Part shown: positions 1 through 13,010 of the stretch, in pieces
Numbering within the stretch: the stretch's first letter is position 1
Layout: every line of letters begins with the position of its first letter
Assembly (NCBI GenBank): GCA_002104985.1
Contig: MCGO01000010.1
Span: forward strand, 124,001-188,000
Origin: Rhizoclosmatium globosum
Taxonomy: Eukaryota > Chytridiomycota > Chytridiomycetes > Chytridiales > Chytriomycetaceae
Direction of reading: 5' to 3'
Length of the DNA: 64,000 nt
Program-made: the position numbers and the translations under genes
Notes under the pieces: generated by a model
Told to the model about the DNA's origin: nothing
The model's input: the letters and a program-made list of their open reading frames with translations, nothing else
Databases searched by the model: none

Positions 1-287
1 GTTCCTTCCCACATAAAGGCAATATCTTGTGCAGGGACTTGGTTTACGGAGTTGTCACTCTTGGATTGTAAACTACGTCCACAATCTTCAGTGTCTGTTA
101 AAATCTCAGATTCAGGAGTATACAGCCTCCCTTCTCTTGTCATCTTTGACTTTGCACTAAGTATATGCAGGAAGTCATTGGGTGATTGGCTGTTATTGAC
201 GTGGAGGAATGGCGAAGATGGCAGAGACGCAGGTGATGGTGGTGCTGGAGAGGATGGCGACCTCATTCCAATGGCAACATGATCCAT
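1..287 (-). CDS. N-terminus of an unrecognised protein, cut by the left edge
   Basis: The minus strand is open from an ATG at 287 to the edge of the window, about 95 codons. The predicted start reads MDHVAIGMRSPSSPAPP and continues with a Ser/Pro-rich, probably disordered stretch, then a mixed polar segment. A second in-frame ATG lies at 266. No domain can be named because the folded part, if any, lies outside the window. The neighbouring TMEM245-like gene is on the same strand and ends 370 bases upstream, so the two are arranged head to tail. The reading could also be a chance open frame; the continuous coding-like composition and lack of stops make a real 5' exon more likely than not. Confidence 0.45.
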   Translation of the reverse strand, partial: MDHVAIGMRSPSSPAPPSPASLPSSPFLHVNNSQSPNDFLHILSAKSKMTREGRLYTPESEILTDTEDCGRSLQSKSDNSVNQVPAQDIAFMWEG

Positions 288-657
288 TCAAAGAAACAAG
301 CTACGGACACAGGGTGGTGGATGGAAGATGGTGGTGGGGATGGACCTGTGTGGCGTCAACGTTTGTGACAATGTGAACAAAAAAGGTGACAATGTGGACA
401 AAAAAAGAAAAAGAAAAGCAGAGATAGAAATTGCAATCTGACGAGGCACACATAACACCCAATAAGATAAGACAATCAAACAGAGACAAGGGAAAAGGCA
501 GTATAAATTGTGCTCTTTTAATCCAAAAGTAAACCTTGCCCTTTGATTGTTTTGCTACCTTCACTCTGACCATTTTTTACAGATCCACAGGTTTGGGTAT
601 TAAGGTTGTGATGATAAGTTTATGCATTAAATCCCAAGCCTTATATCAAGTCAAATA
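288..657. other. Intergenic, promoter side of the left-edge gene
   Basis: No credible gene is seen. The stretch holds an imperfect two-copy tandem repeat and A-rich runs, and probably contains the 3' UTR of the TMEM245-like gene and the promoter of the left-edge gene. Confidence 0.5.
365..407. repeat. Two-copy imperfect tandem repeat, unit about 21 bases
   Basis: Two consecutive copies of a unit reading GTGACAATGTG, then A or G, then ACAAAAAA are followed by an A-rich tail. It lies upstream of the left-edge gene. Function is unknown; it may be simple slippage. Confidence 0.6.
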
Positions 658-2521
658 TCAACGATCAACAAGCAATCCATACACTCTCCTCAAAGCCATG
701 AATCCCCATGGACCAGCAACTAATCCTGCTGGAGTCCCTACAGCCATCCAACCCATCCATGTTGCAAATCCATCAATCACACCAATTCCATCTGTCCCCA
801 TCCACATATCCTGAATGCTTCCCTCAGGGCTCCACCAAAACTGGATATACATTACCACAGCTGCTGCCCATGGACTTCCATATGCAACAAACAGGATTAT
901 AGCAGGAACAACACCAAGAGGCAGAAAAATGGGCACTGCAGGCATCAAAGTGGCAATCAACGCCACAAACGGCAACACTGCCTGAAGTGCAAGTGTATTT
1001 CCTGGAAATACCAGAATACTAGTCAAGTGTGTGAGACAGACTCTGTACACCAACAGATCAAGATTCAAATGGAAACTTGCATCCAACGGGTCAATCAGCG
1101 CAACAGCAAGATCTTTTCCAACTAGTTTTGTGAGGTATCCAAGAACACCCAGGTCTGAATAAACAAGTGTTCCTAGTGTTGAGAAGAAGACAAGACTGGA
1201 GAAGGCTAGGTCTGCAAGGAAAGGTGGTACTGCTCCAGGGAGTGTGGTTGTGATTGGATCCAGAGATTCTCTGGTCACATTTGGTTCATATGTAATAGCT
1301 TCACGAGAAAAGGCTGCAGGACCCATCCAGCGCACTTCCGCTATGGCAGGACCGAGTTTGAGGAACGCCTTGATTCTTTCACCATACGCAGCAAGCTCAA
1401 TAAATTCGACAGCTTGTGGGAAACGGGCACGGAACTGAGAGGCGGCGGTTGAAGGCATTGTACCTGGCTCTTTAGGTATACTGTAGAGCTTCTCCTGATA
1501 GACGTAGTATCCACCCAACGCAATTTTAGCTGCGTCAACACAAGAAACATTTTGATTTGGCCACGAAATTGCCAAATGAGAGTCAATTGCATCAATTACA
1601 TGGTTTCGCACTTCAATGGCTCCATATTGGAGAGCAAGTTTGCGCACACTAAGGTCAGGAATCACACTGAACGGGTTCGGAGAGTGTGCAGGAATAGGGT
1701 TCCCGATAAACGAAATGGCAGCATGAATTAGTTCTGGTGACGAGTAGATGAGGTTGTTGACAAAGAAGGCAGTGCTGATGGAGGGTATTATGACAAGGGA
1801 CCAGATCAGCAACGATGTGATAGATGCGTTCCACGCTTCACGTAATCTTGCAGGAGGTAATGAGGCAGCAGAAGTATCCGACTCCAGATGGATAGATGCG
1901 AAGCGAATAGTGACAAGAGTTGCGGCTGTAAGCAGGACGCCGGCTCTAAAAGGAGCCGATGACCAGGCCAGCGAGACTAGGGTGGCGCGAAGAGCCCATT
2001 TGAGCATAAACTTTGGCCAAGGCTGGCCCGCGTCTGTGATATTTCGTTAGTATCACACTAATTGTGATTTAAATGTTCGCAAACCGTCGTCCAGCGACTG
2101 AGGGCGCACAGGAAGCCGGGCATAGACACGCAGATAGGCATCAAGAAGCGAGTAGACGGGCCCAAGCACAAACTATTGACACGGTCGCGGGTCAGGGAAG
2201 CATCACTTGGCCAAACAAATTGCACAAACAAACCCGCAAAACCGCCTCAATCGAAAGCCACAAAGTCGGAAGTTGCGCGTCTTTTGCTTCAGACGCGGCG
2301 TCAACGAGAACAGCCTTGGTCCGGTGGAGCGGAACTGAGATCAACACTCCGCTCAGAAACGGTAAGAGAATCGGTGTCAGGAGCGTGTACGACAGCCCCG
2401 TCAGTCCGGCTAGAGCTGCGCCCGGAAGCACAAGAGAACTCAGGCTCGCCTTGACGGGTCCTGGCGTCATTGGCGACCGCAGTGGCGATGTGGCTTTGCT
2501 TGTTGATGCTGGAAGTCCCAT
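658..2521 (-). CDS. TMEM245-like multi-pass membrane protein (AI-2E transporter superfamily)
   Basis: Two exons are read: 2521-2230 and 2033-658. The intron has a GTTTGT donor and a TACTAAC branch site just before the CACAG acceptor, and joining restores one frame of about 555 residues. The N-terminal exon holds a hydrophobic pair followed by PLHRTKA. The rest has several membrane segments and a C-terminal pattern in which helices flank a Gly-rich stretch (GWMAVGTPAGLVAGPWGF). That pattern resembles the C-terminus of TMEM245 and AI-2E-family proteins, where GL..A..GP is conserved. A role in membrane export is plausible for the family but no substrate is known. Assignment rests on remembered family pattern, so a lineage-specific membrane protein remains possible. 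Confidence 0.55.
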
Positions 2522-2587
2522 CTTTTCCAGCTAAAAAATCGAAACTCTTCTGAGGCTATTCTTTATTTTGGTTGCTCTCTCATATGC

Positions 2588-5500
2588 TTAAACCCCTTCT
2601 TTCTTCTCTCCTTGATTCTCTGGTGATACCCGCGGCGATGTTGCCCATGGCCTTCGTTTACCCGAGTCCCGCAAGAATTCATCCCACCATCCAACAATAT
2701 AAATTGTTGAGAAAGTGAATCGCACCAACGACAAAGCCGCAACAGACCAGAATAAGAACGTCAAGTATCTGTGTGGGAATCTTCAATATATGTGACGAAA
2801 GAAGGACGTATCACTCACGGATTAATGGATGTATTAAGCTTCGTGGAGGGAAACAGCAATCCTAACATACTCGGAGATGTGAAGATAAAAACGAGAAGCA
2901 TATTGGATAGAATCCATCCCAACACGACGTGTGTCCGATACTGTTTGAAGAAATCTAGTCAACAAAAACCAAGACGTAAGTATTAAAAAACCTCTTTTCT
3001 GCATGCTTACCATCATGTTTCGTTTGTGCATTTGGTGCTGCCTCCGGGGCAGTCAAGTTGGCTTTGAGCTTTAGTTTCCTTTCACTAATAAGCTTGAAAG
3101 TGACGTTCCAGGCCAAATCGATATCATTTGTTTCAACTGGGAGATCAACCACTGCAACTTTCTTTCCTTCCGCGTTAGTCTGGGTTTTGACTTCCGCAAC
3201 AGGCACAATAACGTTATCCCCCTTTGTACCCCAAGTGACGTCATGGATGTTACAGACTGAATGAGAGAGAATCAGTTTGTAAATTGTTTTAAATTTAAGA
3301 GTTGCAACTCACAAGCATACACCATCAGCACATTCACATAAACAGGCAACATGAACATATACTGGCTCGTACACAACAAACAATGTAGGATATCCATGTG
3401 AATAAAACTACTCAAAAAGTAGACTCCATAGACTGTTACCATACTGATAACAATGTCCCGAAAACTTGGTGTGCTTCCAGCATAACTCACAAAGCCCATT
3501 CCCGAGCTTTGAAAGTCTCTGACTGCATATGTAACCGTCCAAATAGCCATGAAAAGCATCATGAACATTAAGCAGGCAAAAGATACGGCGACGTAAAAGT
3601 ATAACCATTTTGAACCTGCTGGACGATTTCCAAGAGCGAGAATGAATGCAGTTACAAGAGTCATCAAGTAGATTTGGTTGATGACGTTGAATACTATTGC
3701 TCCATTTGGATAGAATGGATCTGAGCCAGAAACTGATGTTGTATTGGATGCTCCAAATAGAAACTAGGGAAATATTCAATACCGAAACATTCTCTACCCT
3801 TCTCACTTACATAAAAAGACAAGTAGAAGTTTCCAATATTAAACCACTGGAAAAAGATCCCAACAGCATTATATAGGAACTCAAAGTATAACATCCATTT
3901 CCTCCCCATCTGATGTGTTGAAGTCCCAATACGCTGCCAATTATACGTCGCATACAAAGCCGCAAAAAACGAACCATTCAACCATCTCCGCCGCTGTGAT
4001 ATCAAGTCATGCAACTCACTCGGAACATCCGTTTCAGCACGTGCACTTTTAACGTATTTCAACAACCAACTCTTATCCTTCTTCATTACGAGTTCGAAAC
4101 ACAAGATACGGTCTTCAGCGAGATACATATTCGCCTCTGATACGCTTTCTCCAACAGAAGTTTCACCGTGGAAATAGCATTTCAAAGGTTCGCCTTTCAA
4201 CGCCTCATACCTATACGCGCTGAACGCGCCGGGAAGGACGGAGATATATCCCAGTACGGATTCAAGCGGCTTGTCAAGGATGTTTGACATTTTGTACTCA
4301 AAGTTCTGGACGGCGACGAGAGGGTTGATGAAATTGGACAGGTATTTCCCGGGTTCTGCGGCGATTTCTCCACAGGCTCCTCCAACTTCTGGATACCAGT
4401 GAAACGCATTATACAAGTGAAAGAGAGATTCTTTTGTTGGTTTTGTTCCAACGTCTAGGAGGATACAGACTTCAGGTTGAATCGACTAAAACAATATCAA
4501 CAACAAATGCCAAAAGGACAGTATTTAGCCACTCACTTCACAAATCGCGTTAAAAAACCAGCGATGCGAGTTTATCTTTTTCGCATTCTTCTCCTTCAAC
4601 AAAAACATGGTTTGCACGGGTACAAACACAATCCCTTCGTCAGTATCGTTCGGTCCCTTCCTTTCAAGCTCTTTATCCATATTGGCTTGGATGGTGTACT
4701 CAAACATGTGTGCTGTGACGTCTTTGTTGTCTACTTTCGTTTGGATGAGGCCGTCCATATAGAGACCGAGGATCTTCATTACATCTAGGACGGTGGGGTT
4801 TACTTTTGTGCGGCCGTCAGATACGACTACAATGAGGATTTCTTTCCATGCGTCTGGGGTCCAGTTTGCGCGACCGGAGCAGAGGTATGCAATATTTTTC
4901 TGGATTGCGCGGAATGACTTGCAGAAGAGGACGTCGTCTTCGTTGTACACTATTTTTTGAAGAATGAGTTTGAAGATTTCAGAACAGACAAAGTGTTTTT
5001 CTTACTCGTAATCACAATCGCCATCCTAATTTTCCTGTTATACAGCATCGGCCGAATCTTGTACTCCTCCTCTACAAACTTATTTGGATCACAAGTAACA
5101 GCAGTATACCTAACGAGAAAACCCCCAAACTTAACGTTCAACCCCTCAACTCAATAAAAACTCCCTCTCACCTCAATTTATCAAACTCCTCAGGAATCTC
5201 CGCCCCCTTCCACCCATCCTCCTTCTCAAACTTCATCCCCGCAGACACTTTCGCACTCACAGTCACTTGCACAACAAACTTCCCATTCTCAACAGGAACA
5301 ATCGTCGACCGTCTGCTTCCATTCGTATAATCCGGCAATGTCTCCGACGACGCCATGACAGGCACCGCGCGCGCGCCGAGGGGTTCTGGTTGGGGGTATG
5401 AGGAGGCAAGAGAGGGTTTACGGATGTGTGTGGATTCGCTTCCTCCCCCCGCGGAGTTTGCGACATGGTTTTGGGCGAGGACGGCGGCGTTTGCGAGGGT

Positions 5501-6490
5501 GTTTGTGGATGCGGTGGTTGGGTTTTTGAGGGCGGATTTTGTTGCTTTTTTTTGTATGGGGTCTGGGTCTTGTTGTGATGATGGTGGAGGGATGTCGACG
5601 ATGGTTTCCTTCCATGCGTCTTGGACTGGAAGGGGTGGGGGGAGTGGGGATGTGGGGTCGGCGTCCTGTTGATTGTCGTACTCGATTTTAAGTGCTGTTG
5701 TGCTAAATTTCACAGAGTTTCCGCGTTTTACGGTTGTCGTGGATCCATTAGTGGGTTTTGATTGTGTGGCTTGTTGAGCAAGAGGTTGCGATTGCTGAGC
5801 AGATGCAGTGGATGTGACAGAGGCCTCTCGCTTATGTTGTTGAGGCTGCTGTTTTGGTTCATCGGATCGATCACGTGTGCGAGCATCTCGTTCAGGGCTA
5901 TTGGATTTTACTGAACCTTCCCGTTTATGTGTTTGTGATTGTTGTTGCTGCTGTTGGTCCGTTCCAGTACTCGCTCTAGAGTTCTGCATAGCTTCATTGA
6001 GTAAACTGCTTTTGGATGCCGACTTTTTCATATTGACAAGATTCGGAGCTGGTTGACGAGGCTTTTGTTGTTGCTCCGTTACAGAGTCTTTCGCTGCACG
6101 TTGTTGGGATTCTAACGGTGGTAATGAAGTAGGCCGAGCTGGAGGCGGATGGTTTGGAGGCGGCGGCATAGTATATTCTCTCAGGTCTTTATTCGATCCA
6201 GTATTTTGTGCCTGCTGTTTCGATAGCGGTTGATCCGACGCAGTGTATGAAGTTCGAACTTGTCCTGGCAACAACTGTTGCAACAATTTTGGGGGTTGAT
6301 CATACACACTTGCTGGCGCAATATTTGTCAGAGAGCTCGTTACTGACGCGTATCGACTGTCTGGGTCTGTTACTGCGGCAGGTGGTTTCGACGCAGGTTT
6401 TGAAGAGTAAATGGCCTCAACTTGTCCTTCCTCATCTGCATCTTCAAACTCAGATCTCGTAGAAGGTCTGTGCTCGTTTTTGTTTGACAT
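2588..6490 (-). CDS. Chitin synthase (class I-III type)
   Basis: This is a processive family 2 glycosyltransferase that makes chitin from UDP-GlcNAc at the plasma membrane. The first exon (6490 to about 5169) encodes about 440 Gln/Ser/Pro-rich, disordered residues. The next begins with YTAVTCDPNKF, the usual entry into the catalytic region, followed by MYNEDD, KEKNAKKINSHRWFFNA, LLDVGTKP, AEDRILCFEL and QRRRWLNG, which carry the catalytic Asp and the Q(R/Q)RRW motif. Six membrane-helix stretches and the conserved segment NIHDVTWGTKGD follow. The last exon continues through a final helix (TFLFWSVAALSLVRFTF) to a TAA at 2588. All junctions show GTAAG- or GTGAG-type donors and restore frame; total length is near 1,150-1,200 residues. 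No broken residue was found. Exact class within I-III is not assigned. Confidence 0.95.
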
Positions 6491-7315
6491 ATGCCGTTAG
6501 ACTGTCCGAGAGAGAGGCTAGGATAGCGGGGCGTGTGACTTTGGCAATCACCTTTCTGACAATTCCACAATGAAATGAAACTTATACAGGAAGCATTAAA
6601 TAAGACTTCCGCATGAATTAATTCATATTGCAAGTGAATCAGGTTTGAGCGGCAAATGCCTAGTGTCTTCTACGACCTTTAACAAACACATGGTGATCAC
6701 TTAAGTGTTTGATACATATATTTAATATATCATGAAAAAAAGGGAGCAGTCAGATTCCTTTAGTCATTGTTTGTTTGGATCGAGCATCATGAGTATCTCG
6801 ATTGCTTTCCTCCTCACTCTGCTCCCATTGTTCTCGTATCAAGAAATTTTCGACACACCGACATGGGCATTGAACCCCCCGCTCAGGAGCCGAAGCATCC
6901 TCAAGCGTTATCCGCTGGGCCAAAATATCCCTCGTTATGGAGGATGATCAGAAGTCCATCGTTTATTGAAAAAAAGGAAAGGTGACTGCTGAAGCCCAAA
7001 CCTAATCATTTATTGCAAAGAGGATCTTACACAACTCTAAGGGTGCGACAAAGTAATGCCTTCAAGCACTTCAAATAATTGGTTTTGCAAGGGCATTAAA
7101 TTGAGAGTATGAAGCATGTAAGGTTCAATTTCTGGGATACAGCGAAGAAACAATTGAGTGTCCAAGCGAAATGAATTAGTCGACAGTGGCGTTTTGTGTT
7201 TGTGAAGGGGAAGGGAGTGATTGAGCGATGGAGATAGCGATGATTTTCTGTGCAGCAGCCACCCACTGACTGACACACGCAAACAACCAGCAAACAACCA
7301 ACCACTTGACAACCA
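6491..7315. other. Intergenic, shared upstream region of two divergent genes
   Basis: Chitin synthase reads left from 6490 and the PP1-docking candidate reads right from 7316. Open frames here are short and have no protein-like features. Around 6866-6922 on the minus strand are sequences resembling Pol III A and B boxes, judged separately and rejected as a functional tRNA. Confidence 0.5.
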
Positions 7316-8374
7316 ATGACGTCCGATCCACCATCGCTTCCATCGCTGTCCTCAGGAGATGCAGACGAAGCCGGAGCCGGGCTGTCGGCGTCCGGATCCG
7401 TTGAATCGTTCGCGGGAGTACTAGTCGAAGCGGGACCGAAGGCAGCACACTCGGCCATCACGGACGCCCTTCTCGCTCTTCTTCCGTCAACGCCGCTTTC
7501 TCTCGGCGACGAACCGCCAAAGCCGCTCCTTGCTCCACCACTTTCGAGTACAAAGCGACACAACTCAATTGCCACTTCCGCTTCAACCGCAAAGTCCGTG
7601 CGCTTTGCCGATCCACTCGTCTCGTTCTGCATCTCGCGAAGCACTGCCGATGATGCGGAGATCGAAAGTCTGGCGGCAATCGAGGACGACGCTGATGCCC
7701 TGTTCAAGACAACTCGGTCCCAGTCGCACTCACTCGAACACACAGAGAATGACGCCTTGGATGCACTGCTTTCAGACTCAGATCCAGTTGATCCATTCGC
7801 CCTGAGCTACTCTTCCTCTGACGACGACGACAGCGACAGCGACAACGATGCTGCCCTGCCAACTACCCCAAACGCCTACTTCTCAGACTCGGAAGCAACT
7901 CCAAAACGAGGTCTGATTCGTGCAACCCGCCGTCCAATGCCGGCCCCAGCATCATCCTCCTCCTCTTCACCCCCTTCATCACAATCAAAACACATGGTTG
8001 ACGAGCTGGACCTCCTCCGCCAAAAACGTGCCGCCGCTGCTGCTGCCTCCTCAATCGCCCCAAAAGGAATCCTAAAAGTCTCAGACACTCCCCCTTCAAC
8101 ACCTTCCTCCGCCTCCCGCCCCTTCTTCCCTCGCACTGCAACCCGACTCTCCCGATCGAACCTCATTCTGAACATGCAAGGCCAAACTGCACCTCCTTCC
8201 CCCCCTGACTACAATCCTCTCCCTCGTTTCGGTCGCTCAGCAAGTACAAGCAACTTGCAATCCCTCGGACTTGCTTCCAACACTGCTGCAAACAGTATCA
8301 GCACAAGTGGAAGGAAGAAGAAGACTGTCTCAAAGACTACCTTTGAGCAAAGTGCAATGTACCTCAACTTTTGA
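7316..8374 (+). CDS. Disordered protein with two PP1-docking-like motifs
   Basis: A single exon encodes 352 residues rich in Ser, Asp, Ala and Pro, with acidic runs (SSSDDDDSDSDND) and no evident folded domain. Two short motifs fit the protein phosphatase 1 docking code. KSVRFAD near residue 93 is a textbook RVxF motif, and GILKV near residue 250 fits the SILK-type [GS]IL[RK]. In most PP1 regulators SILK lies before RVxF; here the order is reversed. Serine-proline sites are frequent, as expected for a phosphoregulated scaffold. The start is the first ATG, after an in-frame stop region. The inference is a PP1-targeting subunit, possibly related to glycogen or cell-wall control, but no homologue is recognised. 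Chance motif occurrence in a disordered protein is the main alternative. Confidence 0.6.
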   Translation: MTSDPPSLPSLSSGDADEAGAGLSASGSVESFAGVLVEAGPKAAHSAITDALLALLPSTPLSLGDEPPKPLLAPPLSSTKRHNSIATSASTAKSVRFADPLVSFCISRSTADDAEIESLAAIEDDADALFKTTRSQSHSLEHTENDALDALLSDSDPVDPFALSYSSSDDDDSDSDNDAALPTTPNAYFSDSEATPKRGLIRATRRPMPAPASSSSSSPPSSQSKHMVDELDLLRQKRAAAAAASSIAPKGILKVSDTPPSTPSSASRPFFPRTATRLSRSNLILNMQGQTAPPSPPDYNPLPRFGRSASTSNLQSLGLASNTAANSISTSGRKKKTVSKTTFEQSAMYLNF

Positions 8375-8765
8375 GGAGGTGGAGGTTTTTTTGGTGTGTA
8401 TGAGGAGGCTGTGGACTAAGGCTTTGTTATTTTGTTCATTGGGTACCTTGTTTTTGATCCATTCACCTTGTCCCCTCCCTATTTTCCCTCCTTCTGATTC
8501 TACTACTACTTGCTACCTATGCTTACATTGAGTCTTCTTCCCCCCTTACACATTCTTTCTTTGTTTTTGGTTTGTTTTTGTGTCTATCCTTCTATATCCA
8601 AGTGTATATTATAAATGAGAGTTCTTATGATTTGATCACACTGTTTGGCTGGTGCCTATCTTATCCAATCAAACAGCCCATATATCACCCCCGTTCCATA
8701 CAAATTAGTTAAATTCGTTTGAAAAGTTTAAAAGAATTTAGTGGGATCCTAAACAACGAAAAGAG
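8375..8765. other. 3' UTR region, no gene seen
   Basis: A pyrimidine-rich 3' flank follows the PP1-docking candidate and leads into the downstream side of tRNA-Leu. No additional gene is supported. Confidence 0.5.
8759..8762 (-). terminator. RNA polymerase III oligo-T terminator of tRNA-Leu
   Basis: On the minus strand, TTTT lies three bases after the discriminator base, the usual place for Pol III termination. Confidence 0.75.
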
Positions 8766-8847
8766 TGAGCAGTGTGGGATTCGAACCCACGCCTACGAAT
8801 AGATCACGGCCTTAACGTGACACCTTAGACCGCTCGGTCAACTGCCC
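8766..8847 (-). tRNA. tRNA-Leu(AAG)
   Basis: A complete class II tRNA. The 5' acceptor GGGCAGT pairs with ACTGCTC (one G-T pair) and the discriminator base is A. The D arm reads TGACCGAGCGGTCTAAGGT. The anticodon stem TCACG/CGTGA encloses the loop TTAAGGC, giving anticodon AAG. The long variable arm (CTA..TAG stem) is the leucine signature. The T arm is GTGGGTTCGAATCCCAC. There is no intron. Confidence 0.95.
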
Positions 8848-9608
8848 AGATGTTTGTTGGAGAGGTGTGCGCGCTCCGGATAGTCATCAAAACTGTACGA
8901 TCCTAAAGCAAAGTATTGGAGGAAAAAAGGGGAAAAGAGTGTCTGAAGGTGTGAACAAACATTGTGGAAGCGATACATATTAACTCTGTCCAAGATACTG
9001 AACTTCCTTTTCAAATTTAAGCCAGTTCATTCTCTGGTGTCTACAGAAACCATAGAGCCTAAACGTGAAATCGCCTGAAGCCCTGACAAAGTTCTGAAGT
9101 TCAAGATTTACGGGGTGAATTATAAGAAAATGATGTGGGGTAATAGTGCCATAGGATTGTCGCCTGATTTCTAGCTTCGATTAGAAAGGGATTTAAGAAG
9201 AGATGATGGTTGAAAGGGGTGAGAATGGTGAACATCTTTGGCTTACAGTGCGTGCGGACTTAGTCTGCCTTTGCTGTCATCTTCTGATCAGAGAAGTCCC
9301 TCTTTTCGTTTGAGCTTAAATTCTCCCTCTTACTCTCTTCTTTATCTCATATTCTTGAAAAAGACTGATTGTGGCTGTACTGTGTCTGATAAGTGACCCG
9401 TAATATTTCAATGACTACAAGACCCTTGTGCGCATTCTTTTCTCGGAAGATATTAAATGGCAGAAAAAGGAGGTTACCATGAACGAGGCGTTGAGGTGTC
9501 CGCACGTTGTTGGTGTCTCCCTCTGATAGGCCAAAAAGTGAAAACGCCATAACCCCACCAGCAGAAAAAACCACTTTCAAAACCCAACCACCCAAACACT
9601 CAGTCCCA
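8848..9608. other. Intergenic region upstream of the Rossmann-fold gene
   Basis: About 760 bases contain only short unsupported open frames. The stretch probably includes the promoter of the strongly codon-biased gene starting at 9609 and the upstream side of tRNA-Leu. Confidence 0.5.
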
Positions 9609-10605
9609 ATGTCTGTCTTCCGCGCCAAGCACACCATCGCCGTCTTCGAGACCAACTCCAAGACCTCCGCCCAGTTCGTTGGCCACGCCCTCCAGAACGG
9701 CCACCACGTCGTTGCCCTCTGGAACCAGAACAAGACCTTCACCGAGGCCAAGAACTTCTCCGTTGCCAACACCCTCGACGAGCTCCTCGTCAACGCCGAC
9801 GTTGTTGTCATTGCCGGAGGTGCCGAGCACCACCAGGCTGCCCACCACGCCGTCAAGCGTGTTGCTGCCTACGTCGAGGCCAACAAGGTATCTTTGATCA
9901 TAAATTGGAGGGAAGGGTTTGATCTCTAAAAAAAGGCGCACTACACCTATCTAGGTCCAGGGATACAAGTTGAAGCACATCTACCTCGTCTCTGCTGAGG
10001 GTGCTAAGCCAACTGCTCCATTCTTGCAGAGAGCTCTCTACGCTGAGCTCATCCACGCCGAGAAGGACTTGGTCGAGCTCGTCGCTAAGCACGTCAACAT
10101 CAAGTACACTGTCTTCGTAAGTACATATAGCCGACTATCTCTTCCTATCGGATCGTGAAAGCCAGTAGGGATCAAACCATCACTCTGGCAAACAACCATT
10201 CAAAAATTCTTGTGGCTGACACGTTTCCCTTCCAAAAACCCTAATTGCACAACAAAAAACTGACAAATACCTATCTATTAGCGTCCACCAACCTTGATCG
10301 AGACCTCCAAGTCCAACGACGTCTTTGTCTACGACGAAGCCGCCGAGAAGAACTTGACCGACCTCGCCCACCAGGTCTCCTACTCCGGCCTCGCCGATGC
10401 CGTCCTCGAGATTGTCGAGACCCAGCCAAAGTTCGTCAACAAGGTTGCTGGTGTTAACTCCAAGCAAGCTCTTGTTGAGGCCCACGAGTTGAGAGCTATC
10501 CAGAGCAGAAAGACTGCTTCCGCTGCTTTCTGGAAGTACTCTCCATTCGTTGTTGGTCTCGCTGCCGTTGCTGCCGGTGTTGCCTTCTACGTCCAGAGAC
10601 AGTAA
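9609..10605 (+). CDS. NAD(P)-binding Rossmann (NmrA/SDR-like) protein with C-terminal membrane anchor
   Basis: Three exons, 9609-9887, 9955-10116 and 10282-10605, join in frame to about 254 residues. The N-terminus has alternating strands and helices like an atypical SDR/NmrA fold (KHTIAVFETNSKTSAQFV, then DVVVIAGGAEHH and KHIYLVSAEGAK), but the usual GxxGxxG nucleotide loop is not obvious. The C-terminus ends in one hydrophobic helix (FVVGLAAVAAGVAFYV) followed by QRQ, the layout of a tail-anchored protein of ER, mitochondrial or peroxisomal membrane. Codons are strongly biased to C-ending synonyms, much like the ubiquitin-eL40 gene, which suggests high expression. The function is not recognised. 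Confidence 0.7.
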
Positions 10606-11253
10606 ATTTGAGGATTGTTTTAAAAGGTTGAGTTGAAGTGTTTTTGGTGATGGGGTGAAGAGTTTGTGAAGGGGTGTGGGTAACCAATTCTAGACACGGT
10701 TGCTTGCTAAACTTTCTGCTTGCTCTTTGCTTTGTTGTTGAGTTCATTTTTCCTCTTCGTTTTTTAACTTCCTTCCTTTTTGCTTTTCTTATTATCCTCT
10801 CGCCTCATAAAAATTGTGACTCTTTCTTGATTTCCGCCTCCAAGTTGATTTATCGCCTCATAGAATAAATAAAACTCTTTTTATTACTTTCTAAGTCCCT
10901 TTAAGCCTCGTACTTCACGCTCATGCATTTTATACAGCAACTTCAAGCCTTGCATTCGCGATTTGAATTTTCGCATCTTGCATAGAGTTTTGGTTGTGAA
11001 ATAGGATACATAAGCAGCGGTCTATCTTCTTTCACGTGGGTTATCCATTCAAAAAATGCTCTTGCGGATTATATCAAGACGGTGATAAGTCGCTGGGATT
11101 AATTGCTTGACAAACCTTGACAAATGCTTTGGTCGTAGGACAGATTTGTGGGTTACTGTTTCTTGCCCTCCCTTTTTCAATTTAAGAGTTCCACATGTCA
11201 TTGTTTCTTTCAAACTGAACTTTTATTATCTCGGTGGTTTCCAAATCACCGCA
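10606..11253. other. Convergent intergenic region
   Basis: This lies between the 3' ends of the Rossmann gene (plus) and MET2 (minus). It is T-rich and holds an isolated CACGTG at 11033-11038. No gene is supported. Confidence 0.5.

Positions 11254-13010
<1,757 letters not shown>

Noticed and set aside
6858..6930. Minus-strand sequence with A-box-like TGGCCCAGCGG and B-box-like GGTTCAATGCC about 55 bases apart, and a hairpin between them
   Set aside because: The acceptor arms do not pair, the D stem is poor and the T stem has a mismatch. It is at best a degenerate tRNA relic or tRNA-derived repeat, not a functional tRNA.
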